A stretch of 64,000 nucleotides of DNA from Flavobacterium sp. CF108 (GTDB taxonomy: Bacteria > Bacteroidota > Bacteroidia > Flavobacteriales > Flavobacteriaceae). Made by a program: the position numbers and the translations under genes. Every line of letters starts with the position of its first letter. Within the stretch, counting starts at the first letter, position 1. A model generated the notes under the pieces. It did not search any database. It was not told the origin of the DNA and saw nothing but the letters and a program-made list of their open reading frames with translations. Positions 44,368 through 52,048 of the stretch are shown in pieces. Location of the stretch: NCBI RefSeq assembly GCF_900129795.1, contig NZ_FQWW01000005.1, positions 1 through 64,000 on the forward strand. The letters are read 5' to 3'.

Positions 44368-44612
44368 AAATTTAATAATAGGGGTTTAGAAATCAAAGTT
44401 ATACTGTTTAAAGTTAAGGGAATATTGTAAAAACTTAAATTAATTGTAAGTTTTTACATAAATATTTATTAACAACAAGTCTAATTTTATATTCTAAAAT
44501 TTTTCTGATTTAGGCAGAATGCGTTTTCGCACTCTTTTTTAATAATTATAAAATCCAGAAACAGGGTTTTATTTTTTATAAGAAAAAACTTTATTTTAAG
44601 TTGTTTTGCAAT

Positions 44613-44644
44613 AAAAAAAGCTGCTCCAAACAGAACAGCTTTTT
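44613..44644. terminator. Rho-independent terminator
   Basis: AAAAAAAGCTG / CAGCTTTTT hairpin (with inner TC/GA) precedes the 3' end of the hydrophilic protein gene. The remaining spacer 44368-44612 is AT-rich with no gene. Confidence 0.7.
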
Positions 44645-44650
44645 CGTAAA

Positions 44651-45025
44651 TTATTTTTCTTCGTCTAATTTCATATTGCCGCGATCTTCATGATTATCCG
44701 GATGCGAATTTGGATAGCGATTTGGTTCAATATCAGAATTTCTGTCTTTATTCTCTACCGTCTTTTTTGCATCTTCATCATTTGAAACACCACGGTTTGC
44801 ATTTGGATTATCTGGATTTACATCGTCTTTAACTTTTTGAATATCTTCATTTTCATTTCTCGCCCTGTCTACAATTTCTTTATTTCCGTATTTATCTGCT
44901 GCCACTTCTTTTTTCAGGTTGGCATCATCTGCTTTTCCGTCATGTGAAATATTTTTACCTTTCGTTTTATCTATATTTTTTTGTACTCCATTTATCTTTT
45001 TAGAGCCTAAATTATTAGTTTCCAT
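44651..45025 (-). CDS. Hydrophilic, highly charged small protein, unknown function
   Basis: A 124-residue protein with almost no hydrophobic core: METNNLGSKKINGVQKNIDK, then runs rich in Asn, Asp, Lys and Glu (VKDDVNPDNPNANRGVSNDED; NRYPNSHPDNHEDRGNMKLDEEK). It is predicted to be disordered and may be a stress or hydrophilin-like protein. The ATG at 45025 fits this composition. An extension to 45115 would add a basic, hydrophobic segment of different character. No family recognised. Confidence 0.6.
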   Translation of the reverse strand: METNNLGSKKINGVQKNIDKTKGKNISHDGKADDANLKKEVAADKYGNKEIVDRARNENEDIQKVKDDVNPDNPNANRGVSNDEDAKKTVENKDRNSDIEPNRYPNSHPDNHEDRGNMKLDEEK

Positions 45026-45152
45026 ATCTTTATCACTTTGAATTTCTATATTAATATTACGAATTCTAAATTTTAAAACGAAAAGGTTTAACATAGCATT
45101 TAGTTTAAAAAGCATTTTTCATAACTTTAATGATGAACTAAAAAACAGTCTT

Positions 45153-45359
45153 ATGAAATTTTTTAAAATCAAAACAAGCTGGTCAAATGCCGAATTTATT
45201 TTGATAAAATTATGCATGGCTTCAATCTATATTTTTATTGGAAGTTACTTTCATGATTTCTTCAAAAACTATTATATCCCGCTTTTAGTTGTATTCGGAA
45301 TCACGGTAATTTGGTTTGTTTATGAATGGCTGAAAAAGATGAAAGCAAAAAACGAGTAA
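45153..45359 (+). CDS. Small two-TM membrane protein, unknown
   Basis: A 68-residue protein with hydrophobic spans at about 15-33 (FILIKLCMASIYIFIGSYF) and 41-58 (YIPLLVVFGITVIWFVYE) and a basic tail (KKMKAKNE). Typical of conserved flavobacterial short membrane proteins. It is divergent from the hydrophilic protein gene. Confidence 0.65.
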   Translation: MKFFKIKTSWSNAEFILIKLCMASIYIFIGSYFHDFFKNYYIPLLVVFGITVIWFVYEWLKKMKAKNE

Positions 45360-45372
45360 TCGATTCTTTAGT

Positions 45373-45407
45373 TTTGCTTTAATACTTGCAGAACAAAGCT
45401 ATCTTTG
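45373..45407 (+). promoter_or_regulatory. Promoter for rluE-trmL operon
   Basis: TTTG at 45373-45376 and a perfect -7 TATCTTTG at 45400-45407 lie 23 nt apart, 13 nt before the ATG at 45421. Confidence 0.55.
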
Positions 45408-45420
45408 CAAAAAATAAAAC

Positions 45421-45993
45421 ATGCACCGACACTTCATTCTTTTTAAACCTTACGGCTATTTAAGTCAATTTATTTATGAATTGAAAAGAAAGAAAAAGCT
45501 TTTGGGCGAACTTCATGATTTTCCCGAAGGTACAATGGCAATTGGCCGATTAGATGAAGATTCTGAGGGTTTGCTTTTATTAACAACTGACGGAAAAGTA
45601 AGCGAGCAGATAAGAAGTAAAAAGGTCGATAAAGAATATTATGTGCAAGTTGACGGAATAATTACGCCCGAAGCAATTGAACAATTGCAAAAAGGTGTAG
45701 AAATAGGTTTTGAAGGCGGAAAATACAAAACAAAACCCTGCACTGCTTTTATCGTTACTGAAATTCCGGATTTTGGGCCGAGAGCTAAAAAAATCAGGGA
45801 CGAACGACACGGCCCAACTTCCTGGGCTTCGATTACTGTAAACGAAGGGAAATTTCGCCAGGTTCGCAAAATGACCGCCGCTGTTGGTTTTCCCACATTG
45901 CGTTTAGTTCGCGTTCGAATAGGAAATGTATATTTGCAGAACTTAAAAGCCGGTGAGGTTTTAGAAGTAAACGATTTCCAAATAAACGATTAA
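45421..45993 (+). CDS. rluE: 23S rRNA pseudouridine synthase, RsuA/RluE family
   Basis: A 190-residue pseudouridine synthase that isomerises one uridine in 23S rRNA. The catalytic Asp lies in AIGRLDEDSEGLLLLT (about residue 45). KEYYVQVDG and KFRQVRKMTAAVGFPTLRLVRVRIG are family motifs. There is no S4 domain, as in RluE. The exact target uridine is inferred from length and type. trmL follows after 22 nt. Confidence 0.88.
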   Translation: MHRHFILFKPYGYLSQFIYELKRKKKLLGELHDFPEGTMAIGRLDEDSEGLLLLTTDGKVSEQIRSKKVDKEYYVQVDGIITPEAIEQLQKGVEIGFEGGKYKTKPCTAFIVTEIPDFGPRAKKIRDERHGPTSWASITVNEGKFRQVRKMTAAVGFPTLRLVRVRIGNVYLQNLKAGEVLEVNDFQIND

Positions 45994-46015
45994 ACGAATT
46001 AACAAATAAACGATA

Positions 46016-46471
46016 ATGCTAAACGTAGTTCTTGTAGAACCAGAAATACCAAATAATACCGGAAACATTGGAAGATTGTGCGTAGGAACTGAAAGCCGAC
46101 TGCATTTAATTCATCCTTTTGGTTTTGTAATTAATGATAAAAACCTTAAACGTTCCGGCTTGGATTATTGGGTTCATCTTGATGTAACCGAATATCAAAA
46201 TGTTGAAGAATGGATTGCTCAAATTCCTGATCATTCCCGTGTATTTTTGATGAGTTCACATTCTGACAAATCGTATTTAGAAAATGAATTTCAGGATGGT
46301 GACTGGTTAGTTTTCGGAAAAGAAAGCGTGGGTTTGAGTAAGGAATTTATGGCTCGATTTGAAAATCATTTAACGATTCCTATGTCTACGCTTATTCGCT
46401 CTTTTAATATTGCGAATTCTGTTGCTTTTGTTGTTGGTGAAGCTAAGAGGCAGATTGGGTTAAAGAAATAA
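46016..46471 (+). CDS. trmL: tRNA (cytidine(34)-2'-O)-methyltransferase TrmL
   Basis: A 151-residue SPOUT methyltransferase that 2'-O-methylates the wobble base of certain tRNA-Leu species. The N-terminus is VVLVEPEIPNNTGNIGRLC. The C-terminal trefoil knot has WLVFGKESVGLSKEFMARF, LTIPMSTLIRSFNIANSVAFVVGEA and the conserved Asn/Ser set. Length is typical. It forms an RNA-modification operon with rluE; the next gene starts 1 nt after its stop. Confidence 0.93.
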   Translation: MLNVVLVEPEIPNNTGNIGRLCVGTESRLHLIHPFGFVINDKNLKRSGLDYWVHLDVTEYQNVEEWIAQIPDHSRVFLMSSHSDKSYLENEFQDGDWLVFGKESVGLSKEFMARFENHLTIPMSTLIRSFNIANSVAFVVGEAKRQIGLKK

Positions 46472-46472
46472 T

Positions 46473-46949
46473 ATGAGGCCATTTATAGATTTAAATAACC
46501 TTAGCTATTCCAAAGAAACTCTGATTTATAAGACAAGAGCAAATATTCTTATTGGAATACTAATAGTGATTGTCTTATTTGTTTGGAGCATTAGTGCTTT
46601 AAAACAAAATGAATTCGCGATAGCATCGATCATTTTTTTTATTTCTGTGTTCCCGATTCATTATCTGATTAAATCCATAAAAACAATTGATGAAATTCAG
46701 TTTAGAATAAATTCTAAGGGAATCCAGTATAAAGAACAAGCTTTAGTTTCTTGGAGCAACATTGAAAATGAAAGAGTTGATATTAAACCTGGTAATCAAA
46801 GGAGCTCCTATTATTTTGTCTACCATATTATCGAACCAAATCAGATAATGCGGTTTGACATTTCAAGTCTGAGCACTAATTTTCTTGAATTACAACACAC
46901 CCTCACTATACACCGAAATAGATTTAAGAGAGAAAATAATATCCAATAA
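46473..46949 (+). CDS. Membrane protein with two N-terminal TM helices, unknown
   Basis: A 158-residue protein with two adjacent helices (about 27-45, ILIGILIVIVLFVWSISAL; 52-68, ASIIFFISVFPIHYLIK). A soluble C-terminal part resembles a PH-like beta domain (IQFRINSKGIQYKEQALVSWSNIENERV). It starts 1 nt after trmL, so it is co-transcribed. No function can be assigned. Confidence 0.65.
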   Translation: MRPFIDLNNLSYSKETLIYKTRANILIGILIVIVLFVWSISALKQNEFAIASIIFFISVFPIHYLIKSIKTIDEIQFRINSKGIQYKEQALVSWSNIENERVDIKPGNQRSSYYFVYHIIEPNQIMRFDISSLSTNFLELQHTLTIHRNRFKRENNIQ

Positions 46950-46987
46950 AGTCTAGTTTTCTAAATCAAATTAAACATTAATTCAGC

Positions 46988-47512
46988 ATGAATATAAATT
47001 TCAAAGAAAATCTAAAAGGCTTATTCAAATACATATTTTTAGGAATACTTTTATTAGGAGTGCTAATTTTTCGTGTTGGACTTGACGGAAATCTAATGTT
47101 TGTTGGAATAGGAATAATTATTTTATTACCCTTTGGTATTTGGTTGTTTATTCAAAATTCAAAAGATAAAAAAGCAATAGAAAATAATAAAGAAGAGATC
47201 CAGAAGCTGAAAAAATATGGAGAAAAAATAATTGTTAATCTTGAGAATATTCCAATAAAATCAAATTCATGGAAAGAAGAAGTTAGACATACATCACAGT
47301 ATGAAGATGAAGTTTCTTCTGTAAATATCAACTATAATTTGATTGAACTTGAAATCCCTTACAAAGGTGATTCTATACGTTATAGTCTTCATATTGATAT
47401 GGATACAACCATATTAAAAATGCATTTCGCAATAAAAAGAGAAACCACTTTATACATAGATTTAAAAGACAAGAATAAAAACTACCTTGATTTAGAATTT
47501 TTAGAAAGATAA
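46988..47512 (+). CDS. Membrane protein of unknown function
   Basis: A 174-residue protein with two helices (about 12-29, YIFLGILLLGVLIFRVGL; 34-53, MFVGIGIIILLPFGIWLFIQ) and a charged soluble domain (about 70-174: KKYGEKIIVNLENIPIKSNSWKEE; YKGDSIRYSLHIDMDTTILKMHFAIKRETTLYIDL). It shares topology with the preceding gene and lies 38 nt downstream. The pair might be interaction partners or accessory genes. No family recognised. Confidence 0.65.
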   Translation: MNINFKENLKGLFKYIFLGILLLGVLIFRVGLDGNLMFVGIGIIILLPFGIWLFIQNSKDKKAIENNKEEIQKLKKYGEKIIVNLENIPIKSNSWKEEVRHTSQYEDEVSSVNINYNLIELEIPYKGDSIRYSLHIDMDTTILKMHFAIKRETTLYIDLKDKNKNYLDLEFLER

Positions 47513-47534
47513 GGATTGAAATAAATCTTGATCT

Positions 47535-47626
47535 TCCTGCAAGGTTTTCCAAACCTTGTAGGTATTTATTATCCATTATCAACTTCAAAACAGATACCTG
47601 CAAGGTTTTCCAAACCTTGCAGGAAA
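47535..47626. repeat. CTGCAAGGTTT palindromic repeat, two tandem copies
   Basis: CCTGCAAGGTTTTCCAAACC-TTGTAGG at 47536-47562 and the near-identical CCTGCAAGGTTTTCCAAACC-TTGCAGG at 47598-47624 are each a hairpin (AAGGTTT/AAACCTT). They lie between convergent genes and may act as terminators. Confidence 0.75.
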
Positions 47627-47630
47627 CGAA

Positions 47631-48407
47631 TCAGGTAACAATAAACTTCCCTTTTTCGGTATCAAAAATAATATGTTCATCTTTGAACAAAGCTGCAAAA
47701 CTTCCGTTTGAAATTAAATGACAAGGTTCGTCCTGAACTACATTTTCTGGAGTCATGACAATCATTTCGTCGCTTAATTGTATTGCCAAATCAATATCAT
47801 GCGTTGAAAACAAAATGCATTTTTGAGTTTCCTGAGTTAGTTTCTTCAGGAGTTTAAATAAGGAAACTTTATGAAGTAAATCAAGATGAGTTGTTGGTTC
47901 ATCTAAAATAATCAGCGGCGTATCTTGTGCCAAAGCTCTGGCAATTAAAACCTTTTGCAATTGTCCGTCACTTATTTCGTAATGTTTTTTATGTGAAAGA
48001 TGTTCGATTTGCGTCAGTTCCATAGCTTCCTGAACTTTTTCAATATCGATTTGTGTTAAAGTTCCAACCCAATTTGTGTAAGGCTGACGGCCAAGCGCAA
48101 CCAATTCAAAAACAGAAAGATTACTTGGCGGTAATTTTTCGGTTAAAACCAAACTTAAGTTCTGCGCTAAATCTAAAGGATTATATGTTGAGATATTTTT
48201 ATCATTCAAATATACATTCCCAGATAAAGGATGCTGAATTCCGGTAATCGTTCGCAATAAAGTCGATTTCCCTATTCCATTTGCTCCAATCAAAGAAATG
48301 AGTTTTCCAGAACTTAAATTCAAATTTAAATTCTCAGCAATAGTCACAACCGCATTTTTGGATTTATATCCAATATTTAAATTTGAAGTTTTTAAGATAT
48401 CTCTCAT
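47631..48407 (-). CDS. btuD: ABC transporter ATP-binding protein, vitamin B12/iron-siderophore type
   Basis: A 258-residue FecE/BtuD-like ATPase powering import. Walker A is GANGIGKST, the signature ISDGQLQKVLIARALAQ (an LSGGQ variant) and Walker B LIILDEPTTHLDL with the H-loop STHDIDLA. It would couple to the permease at 48637-49665. The two are separated by 229 nt holding repeats, so co-transcription is likely but the distance is unusual. The cobalamin assignment comes from the cob genes next door; a siderophore is the alternative. Confidence 0.8.
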   Translation of the reverse strand: MRDILKTSNLNIGYKSKNAVVTIAENLNLNLSSGKLISLIGANGIGKSTLLRTITGIQHPLSGNVYLNDKNISTYNPLDLAQNLSLVLTEKLPPSNLSVFELVALGRQPYTNWVGTLTQIDIEKVQEAMELTQIEHLSHKKHYEISDGQLQKVLIARALAQDTPLIILDEPTTHLDLLHKVSLFKLLKKLTQETQKCILFSTHDIDLAIQLSDEMIVMTPENVVQDEPCHLISNGSFAALFKDEHIIFDTEKGKFIVT

Positions 48408-48456
48408 TTTTTAAAGGTTCTGAGTTGCTGAGGTTCTAAGTTACTATGGTTTTCTT

Positions 48457-48626
48457 TTGCCACAGATTATAAGGATTAAAATGATTAAAAAACAATCTGT
48501 GAACATCTATTTAATTTGTAAAATCTGTGGACCAGCTGCTAAAGTTTTTTTGCCGCAGATTAAAGGATAAAAAATGATTAAAAAAATAATCTGCGAAAAC
48601 CCGTTTAATCAGTAAAATCCGTGGGC
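48457..48626 (+). repeat. Dispersed CACAGATTAA repeat family, two tandem copies inside the transporter operon
   Basis: Copy one (48457-48530) runs TTTGCCACAGATTATAAGGA .. AATCTGTGAAC .. AAATCTGTGG. Copy two (48550-48625) runs TTTGCCGCAGATTAAAGGA .. AATCTGCGAAAA .. AAATCCGTGGG. Compensatory C/G changes (CACAG-CTGTG versus CGCAG-CTGCG) preserve the hairpin. A third, inverted copy lies at 28555-28618. Confidence 0.75.
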
Positions 48627-48636
48627 TAATTAATAT

Positions 48637-49665
48637 CTATTGAAAATTTCTTTTTCGCACTAAAAGCCAAATTACAACCGGCGCCCCAATTATAGACGTT
48701 ATAGCATTTATTGGCAGCGTAACATCAAATCCCGGCATTTGCGAAACAATATCACAAAACAACATTATAATCGATCCAAAGAACAAAGTACTCCAAAACA
48801 AAATAGTATGATTACTGGTTTGAAAAGTCAGCTTTGCAATATGCGGGACCGCTAATCCAACAAAAGCAATTGGGCCTGCAAAAGCCGTTATACTTCCAGA
48901 CAAAATACTGGTTGCAATAATAATTATTAATCTCGCTCTTTTAAAATTCAAACCCATACTTTTTGCGTAATTTTCGCCAAGAAGTAATGCATTTAAAGGT
49001 TTGATACTATTAGCACTTAAAAGCAGGCCAAATAACACGCAGAAACTTAAAATCCCTATAGTTGACCACGAAAAATTGCCAAGGCTTCCCATTGACCAAA
49101 ATGTAAATTTCTGCAATTGTTCTGCCGTGCTGAAATAAGTCAAAACACTTACGATTGCGATCGTAAAACTCCCAAACATTAACCCCATGATTAAAATTGC
49201 CATGGTATCACGTAATCTTTGTGAAACTACTAAAACCAAAAGTAAAACCATTGTACTCCCAAACGTTGAAGCAATCACTATTCCGTAAGACGATAAAACA
49301 ATTGCACTTAAAAACGAAGGTAAAAATCCCGCTCCTAAAATTACAAATGCTACACTTAAACTAGCACCAGAACTGAGCCCCAGAACATCAGGCCCGGCAA
49401 GCGGATTCCTAAATAAAGTCTGCATTAAAAGTCCGCTGATCGAAAGTCCTGTTCCCACTAAAACTGCTGTGATCGCTTTTGGCAGACGATAATTTATGAT
49501 AATATATTCCCAAGTTGATTTTGTGGCATGTCCGCCTGTTAAACTTGTAAAAACATCTTTTAACGGAATCATTACAGACCCTAAACTAATGCTTGCAAAA
49601 AACATCAGCAAAAGACCAAGACTTAAAACAACAAATAAAATGGTATTTCGTTTTTTGTTTGCCAA
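48637..49665 (-). CDS. btuC: ABC transporter permease, BtuC/FecCD family
   Basis: A 342-residue inner-membrane permease with about nine to ten hydrophobic helices. Family motifs are YRLPKAITAVLVGTGLSISGLLMQTLFRNPLAGPDVLGLSSGAS and FVGLAVPHIAKL. It starts 1 nt after the binding-protein gene, so btuF-btuC form an operon. It probably imports cobalamin or cobinamide across the inner membrane. Confidence 0.85.
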   Translation of the reverse strand: MANKKRNTILFVVLSLGLLLMFFASISLGSVMIPLKDVFTSLTGGHATKSTWEYIIINYRLPKAITAVLVGTGLSISGLLMQTLFRNPLAGPDVLGLSSGASLSVAFVILGAGFLPSFLSAIVLSSYGIVIASTFGSTMVLLLVLVVSQRLRDTMAILIMGLMFGSFTIAIVSVLTYFSTAEQLQKFTFWSMGSLGNFSWSTIGILSFCVLFGLLLSANSIKPLNALLLGENYAKSMGLNFKRARLIIIIATSILSGSITAFAGPIAFVGLAVPHIAKLTFQTSNHTILFWSTLFFGSIIMLFCDIVSQMPGFDVTLPINAITSIIGAPVVIWLLVRKRNFQ

Positions 49666-49666
49666 T

Positions 49667-50809
49667 TTAATTCAGTTTTGATGCAAAAGTAAATTCATAA
49701 CTCGACATTAAATCAGGATGAAAAATTTTGATGTAATCTTTTAAAACTAAATCCGGACGGCTTGGTGCTAATTCATAATAAACCGTTCCGCCAGTCGCAC
49801 CTAATTTCCCTTCAAAACTATAAACATTTTTATTTGTAAAAGCATCAAATTCACTATAATGCGGATTTGCTTTTTGCAATTCATCTAAACTTTTAAAAGA
49901 ACCCGAAGCAATCCAGACATTTGCCGTTTTTGCTTTATCTAAAACTTTTTCAAAAGACAAACCTTCACTTCCCGTTCCTTTTAAATCTGCCCATAAATAA
50001 TTGGCATGCGCATCTTTCATAAATTCGGCAACCCAGCTGTTTCCTTTGGCAACATACCAAACATCTTCGTACATCGAACCATATAAAACGGTTGAATTTG
50101 CTGATTTTTCTGCGACTAGTTTTTTAGCCTGATCGTAACTCTGAACGATTTTATCAAACAATTCTTTTGCTTTTTCTTCTTTACCAAATAATGCTCCGTA
50201 AAGCTTTATCCATTCTGCTTTTCCAAGTGGAGACTGCTCCATCCAGTCGGCTTGAATAAAAACATTTAAACCGCTTTTTTTCAAATTATCCAGCATCGGA
50301 TTATTATTATCTACTCCAAAAGTCACAATCAAATCTGGCGATAATTCTATTAATTGTTCAATATTTAATTTTTCATTTTGTCCAACGTTTTTCACAGAAC
50401 CTTTGTCAATTAAGGCTCTGGTTTTTTCAGATGAAATATAATCGGTATGCGGAAAACCAACCAATTTATTCTCTATTTCAAGCATTTCTAAAAACGGAAT
50501 ATTAGTTGTTGAAGTTACCACAACAGATTTTAACGGAACCTGAATTGTAGTATAAGATTGAAGACTATCCGGTACTTTTGCTCCCTTTTCTTTTAAAACA
50601 TATTTGAAGTCATTATTTGCGTTAGGCCATGGATTTGAAACTGTTACGACTGAGTAAGCATCATATTTTACAATAGAAAGTCCAGATGCGTATTCGATAC
50701 TATTTTTTGCAATTTCAATTTTAGCTACTTCGCTCGTTTCGTTCTTCTTACATCCGAAGAGAATAAAAAAAGAAGAAATAAAAATCAATTTAGGGAATAA
50801 ATGTCTCAT
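49667..50809 (-). CDS. btuF: ABC transporter substrate-binding lipoprotein, BtuF/FecB type
   Basis: A 380-residue lipoprotein (LFGCKKNETSE, Cys20) with the type III periplasmic binding fold (VVTSTTNIPFLEMLEIENKLVGFPHTDY; LSPDLIVTFGV; WIKLYGALFGKEEKAKELFDKIVQSYDQAKKL). It would deliver corrinoid to BtuC. It is divergent from the Cys-rich CWC protein across 95 nt, where a minus-strand TACCTTTG -7 box (50831-50838) sits 22 nt upstream of its start. The substrate is inferred from neighbours. Confidence 0.83.
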   Translation of the reverse strand: MRHLFPKLIFISSFFILFGCKKNETSEVAKIEIAKNSIEYASGLSIVKYDAYSVVTVSNPWPNANNDFKYVLKEKGAKVPDSLQSYTTIQVPLKSVVVTSTTNIPFLEMLEIENKLVGFPHTDYISSEKTRALIDKGSVKNVGQNEKLNIEQLIELSPDLIVTFGVDNNNPMLDNLKKSGLNVFIQADWMEQSPLGKAEWIKLYGALFGKEEKAKELFDKIVQSYDQAKKLVAEKSANSTVLYGSMYEDVWYVAKGNSWVAEFMKDAHANYLWADLKGTGSEGLSFEKVLDKAKTANVWIASGSFKSLDELQKANPHYSEFDAFTNKNVYSFEGKLGATGGTVYYELAPSRPDLVLKDYIKIFHPDLMSSYEFTFASKLN

Positions 50810-50892
50810 ATTTTACGTTTTCGAAAGGAACAAAGGTAAAGCATTTTCTAAATTTTTTGTTTATCTTTATTCTTACAAAATTCAACAATTTG

Positions 50893-50900
50893 TATCTTTG
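50893..50900 (+). promoter_or_regulatory. -7 box implying a leaderless CWC/DUF5522 mRNA
   Basis: A perfect TATCTTTG lies only 4 nt before the ATG at 50905. By the usual spacing, transcription would begin at or just after the start codon, so the mRNA may be leaderless. No TTTG -33 box is found at the expected distance. Confidence 0.4.
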
Positions 50901-50904
50901 TATC

Positions 50905-51267
50905 ATGAATACCACAAAAATTAAAGTTTGCTCAAGCTGTGAATCTCAATTCAGCTGTGGAGATATTTCGGTTGAAAATAAATGCTGGTGTAATGATTAC
51001 CCGCCTATTTTCAATCTTTCTGAAGGAGAAGACTGTCTGTGTCCCGTTTGTTTTAAAGAAGCATGCGAAGATAAAATCGATGCTTACCTTGAAACTATTA
51101 CTCCTAAAAATGCCCTTAAAAATAAAGCCATATCTTTACCCAAAACAGAAAAACTAATTGAGGGAATTGACTATTATACAGAAGATGGCAATATGGTTTT
51201 TAAGGCCTGGTTTCATTTAAAACGAGGAACCTGCTGTGGAAACAAATGCCGTCATTGCCCTTATTAA
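50905..51267 (+). CDS. Cysteine-rich CWC + DUF5522 two-domain protein
   Basis: A 120-residue protein with 13 cysteines. The N-terminal cysteine-rich CWC-type module spans residues 8-54 (VCSSCESQFSCG, KCWCND, CLCPVCFKEAC). The C-terminal DUF5522-type module spans about 85-120 (IEGIDYYTEDGNMVFKAWFH; RGTCCGNKCRHCPY). The Cys spacing suggests two metal sites, perhaps zinc or Fe-S. The ATG at 50905 places the first Cys pair near the N-terminus, as expected; an upstream TTG at 50857 is unlikely. It sits between btuF and cobU, so a role in metal or corrinoid metabolism is possible but unproven. Confidence 0.75.
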   Translation: MNTTKIKVCSSCESQFSCGDISVENKCWCNDYPPIFNLSEGEDCLCPVCFKEACEDKIDAYLETITPKNALKNKAISLPKTEKLIEGIDYYTEDGNMVFKAWFHLKRGTCCGNKCRHCPY

Positions 51268-51269
51268 TT

Positions 51270-51364
51270 AGTTATGAGTCATAAGTGTTGAGTTATGAGT
51301 TTTAAAAATATTCTTATCACTTAACATTACAAAACTTATAACTCATAATTCATAACTCATAACC
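51270..51364. repeat. ACTCATAACTCATAATT inverted repeat family, copy 2
   Basis: Left words TTATGAGTCATAAG and GAGTTATGAGTTTT pair with right words AACTTATAACTCATAATTC and ATAACTCATAACC, forming a long AT-rich hairpin before cobU. It is related to 22240-22277. Confidence 0.65.
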
Positions 51365-51374
51365 AATTAAAAAA

Positions 51375-51899
51375 ATGATTTACTTAATTACCGGCGGGGA
51401 GCGATCAGGAAAAAGCAGTTATGCTCAAAATCTGGCTTTGCAGCTTTCCAATTCTCCAATATATGTGGCGACGGCCCGAAAATGGGATTCAGATTTTCAA
51501 AATCGAATTGATCGTCATCAACAGGAACGAGATGAACGCTGGACGAATATTGAAAAGGAAAAACATTTAAGCGAAATAAACTTTTCTGGAAAAGCCGCTT
51601 TAATTGACTGTGTAACGCTTTGGCTTACCAACTTTTTTGTAGACAATAAAAACGATGTAACCTTAAGCCTGGAAGAAGCAAAAAAAGAATTTCTTTCAAT
51701 TGCCAATCAAGAAAACGCGACACTAATTATTGTAACCAACGAAATTGGAATGGGTGTTCACGCTGCAACCGAAATTGGCAGAAAATTTACTGAGCTTCAA
51801 GGCTGGATGAATCAGTTTCTCGCCTCAAATGCAGATGAAGTTGTTTTAATGGTTTCTGGAATTCCAGTCAAAATCAAAGGAGAAAATTCCAAATTTTAA
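51375..51899 (+). CDS. cobU: Adenosylcobinamide kinase / adenosylcobinamide-phosphate guanylyltransferase
   Basis: A 174-residue bifunctional enzyme that phosphorylates adenosylcobinamide and attaches GMP, activating the nucleotide-loop arm. The P-loop is LITGGERSGKSSYAQ (about 5-19). YVATARKWDSDFQNRIDRHQQERDERWTNIE contains the GMP-accepting His. The family motif VTNEIGMGVHAATEIGRKFTELQGWMNQ is also present. The last residues ENSKF and the stop codon lie within the AATTCCAA repeat, so a repeat insertion may have reshaped the C-terminus. First gene of the plus-strand cob set. Confidence 0.93.
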   Translation: MIYLITGGERSGKSSYAQNLALQLSNSPIYVATARKWDSDFQNRIDRHQQERDERWTNIEKEKHLSEINFSGKAALIDCVTLWLTNFFVDNKNDVTLSLEEAKKEFLSIANQENATLIIVTNEIGMGVHAATEIGRKFTELQGWMNQFLASNADEVVLMVSGIPVKIKGENSKF

Positions 51900-52048
51900 A
51901 TTCCAAATTCCAATCCTTGAGAGGAAATTCCAATATTAAAATTCCAAATTCCAATATCGTGAAGTATCTTTACGTAAATTCCAAAATTGATATTAATTTT
52001 TTGCATTGCAATTGACCTTGGAATTTGGAATTTAAAAAATTGGAATTT
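51886..52048. repeat. AATTCCAA / TTGGAATTT repeat family, copy 2
   Basis: AAATTCCAAATTCCAA words at the left (overlapping the cobU stop) pair with TTGGAATTTGGAATTT words at the right, abutting the bluB-cobT start codon. Same family as 3863-4022. Confidence 0.75.

Noticed and set aside
47631..50809. Siderophore importer instead of cobalamin importer
   Set aside because: It cannot be excluded from sequence, but position inside the cob gene set and absence of Fur-like boxes or siderophore genes favour corrinoids.
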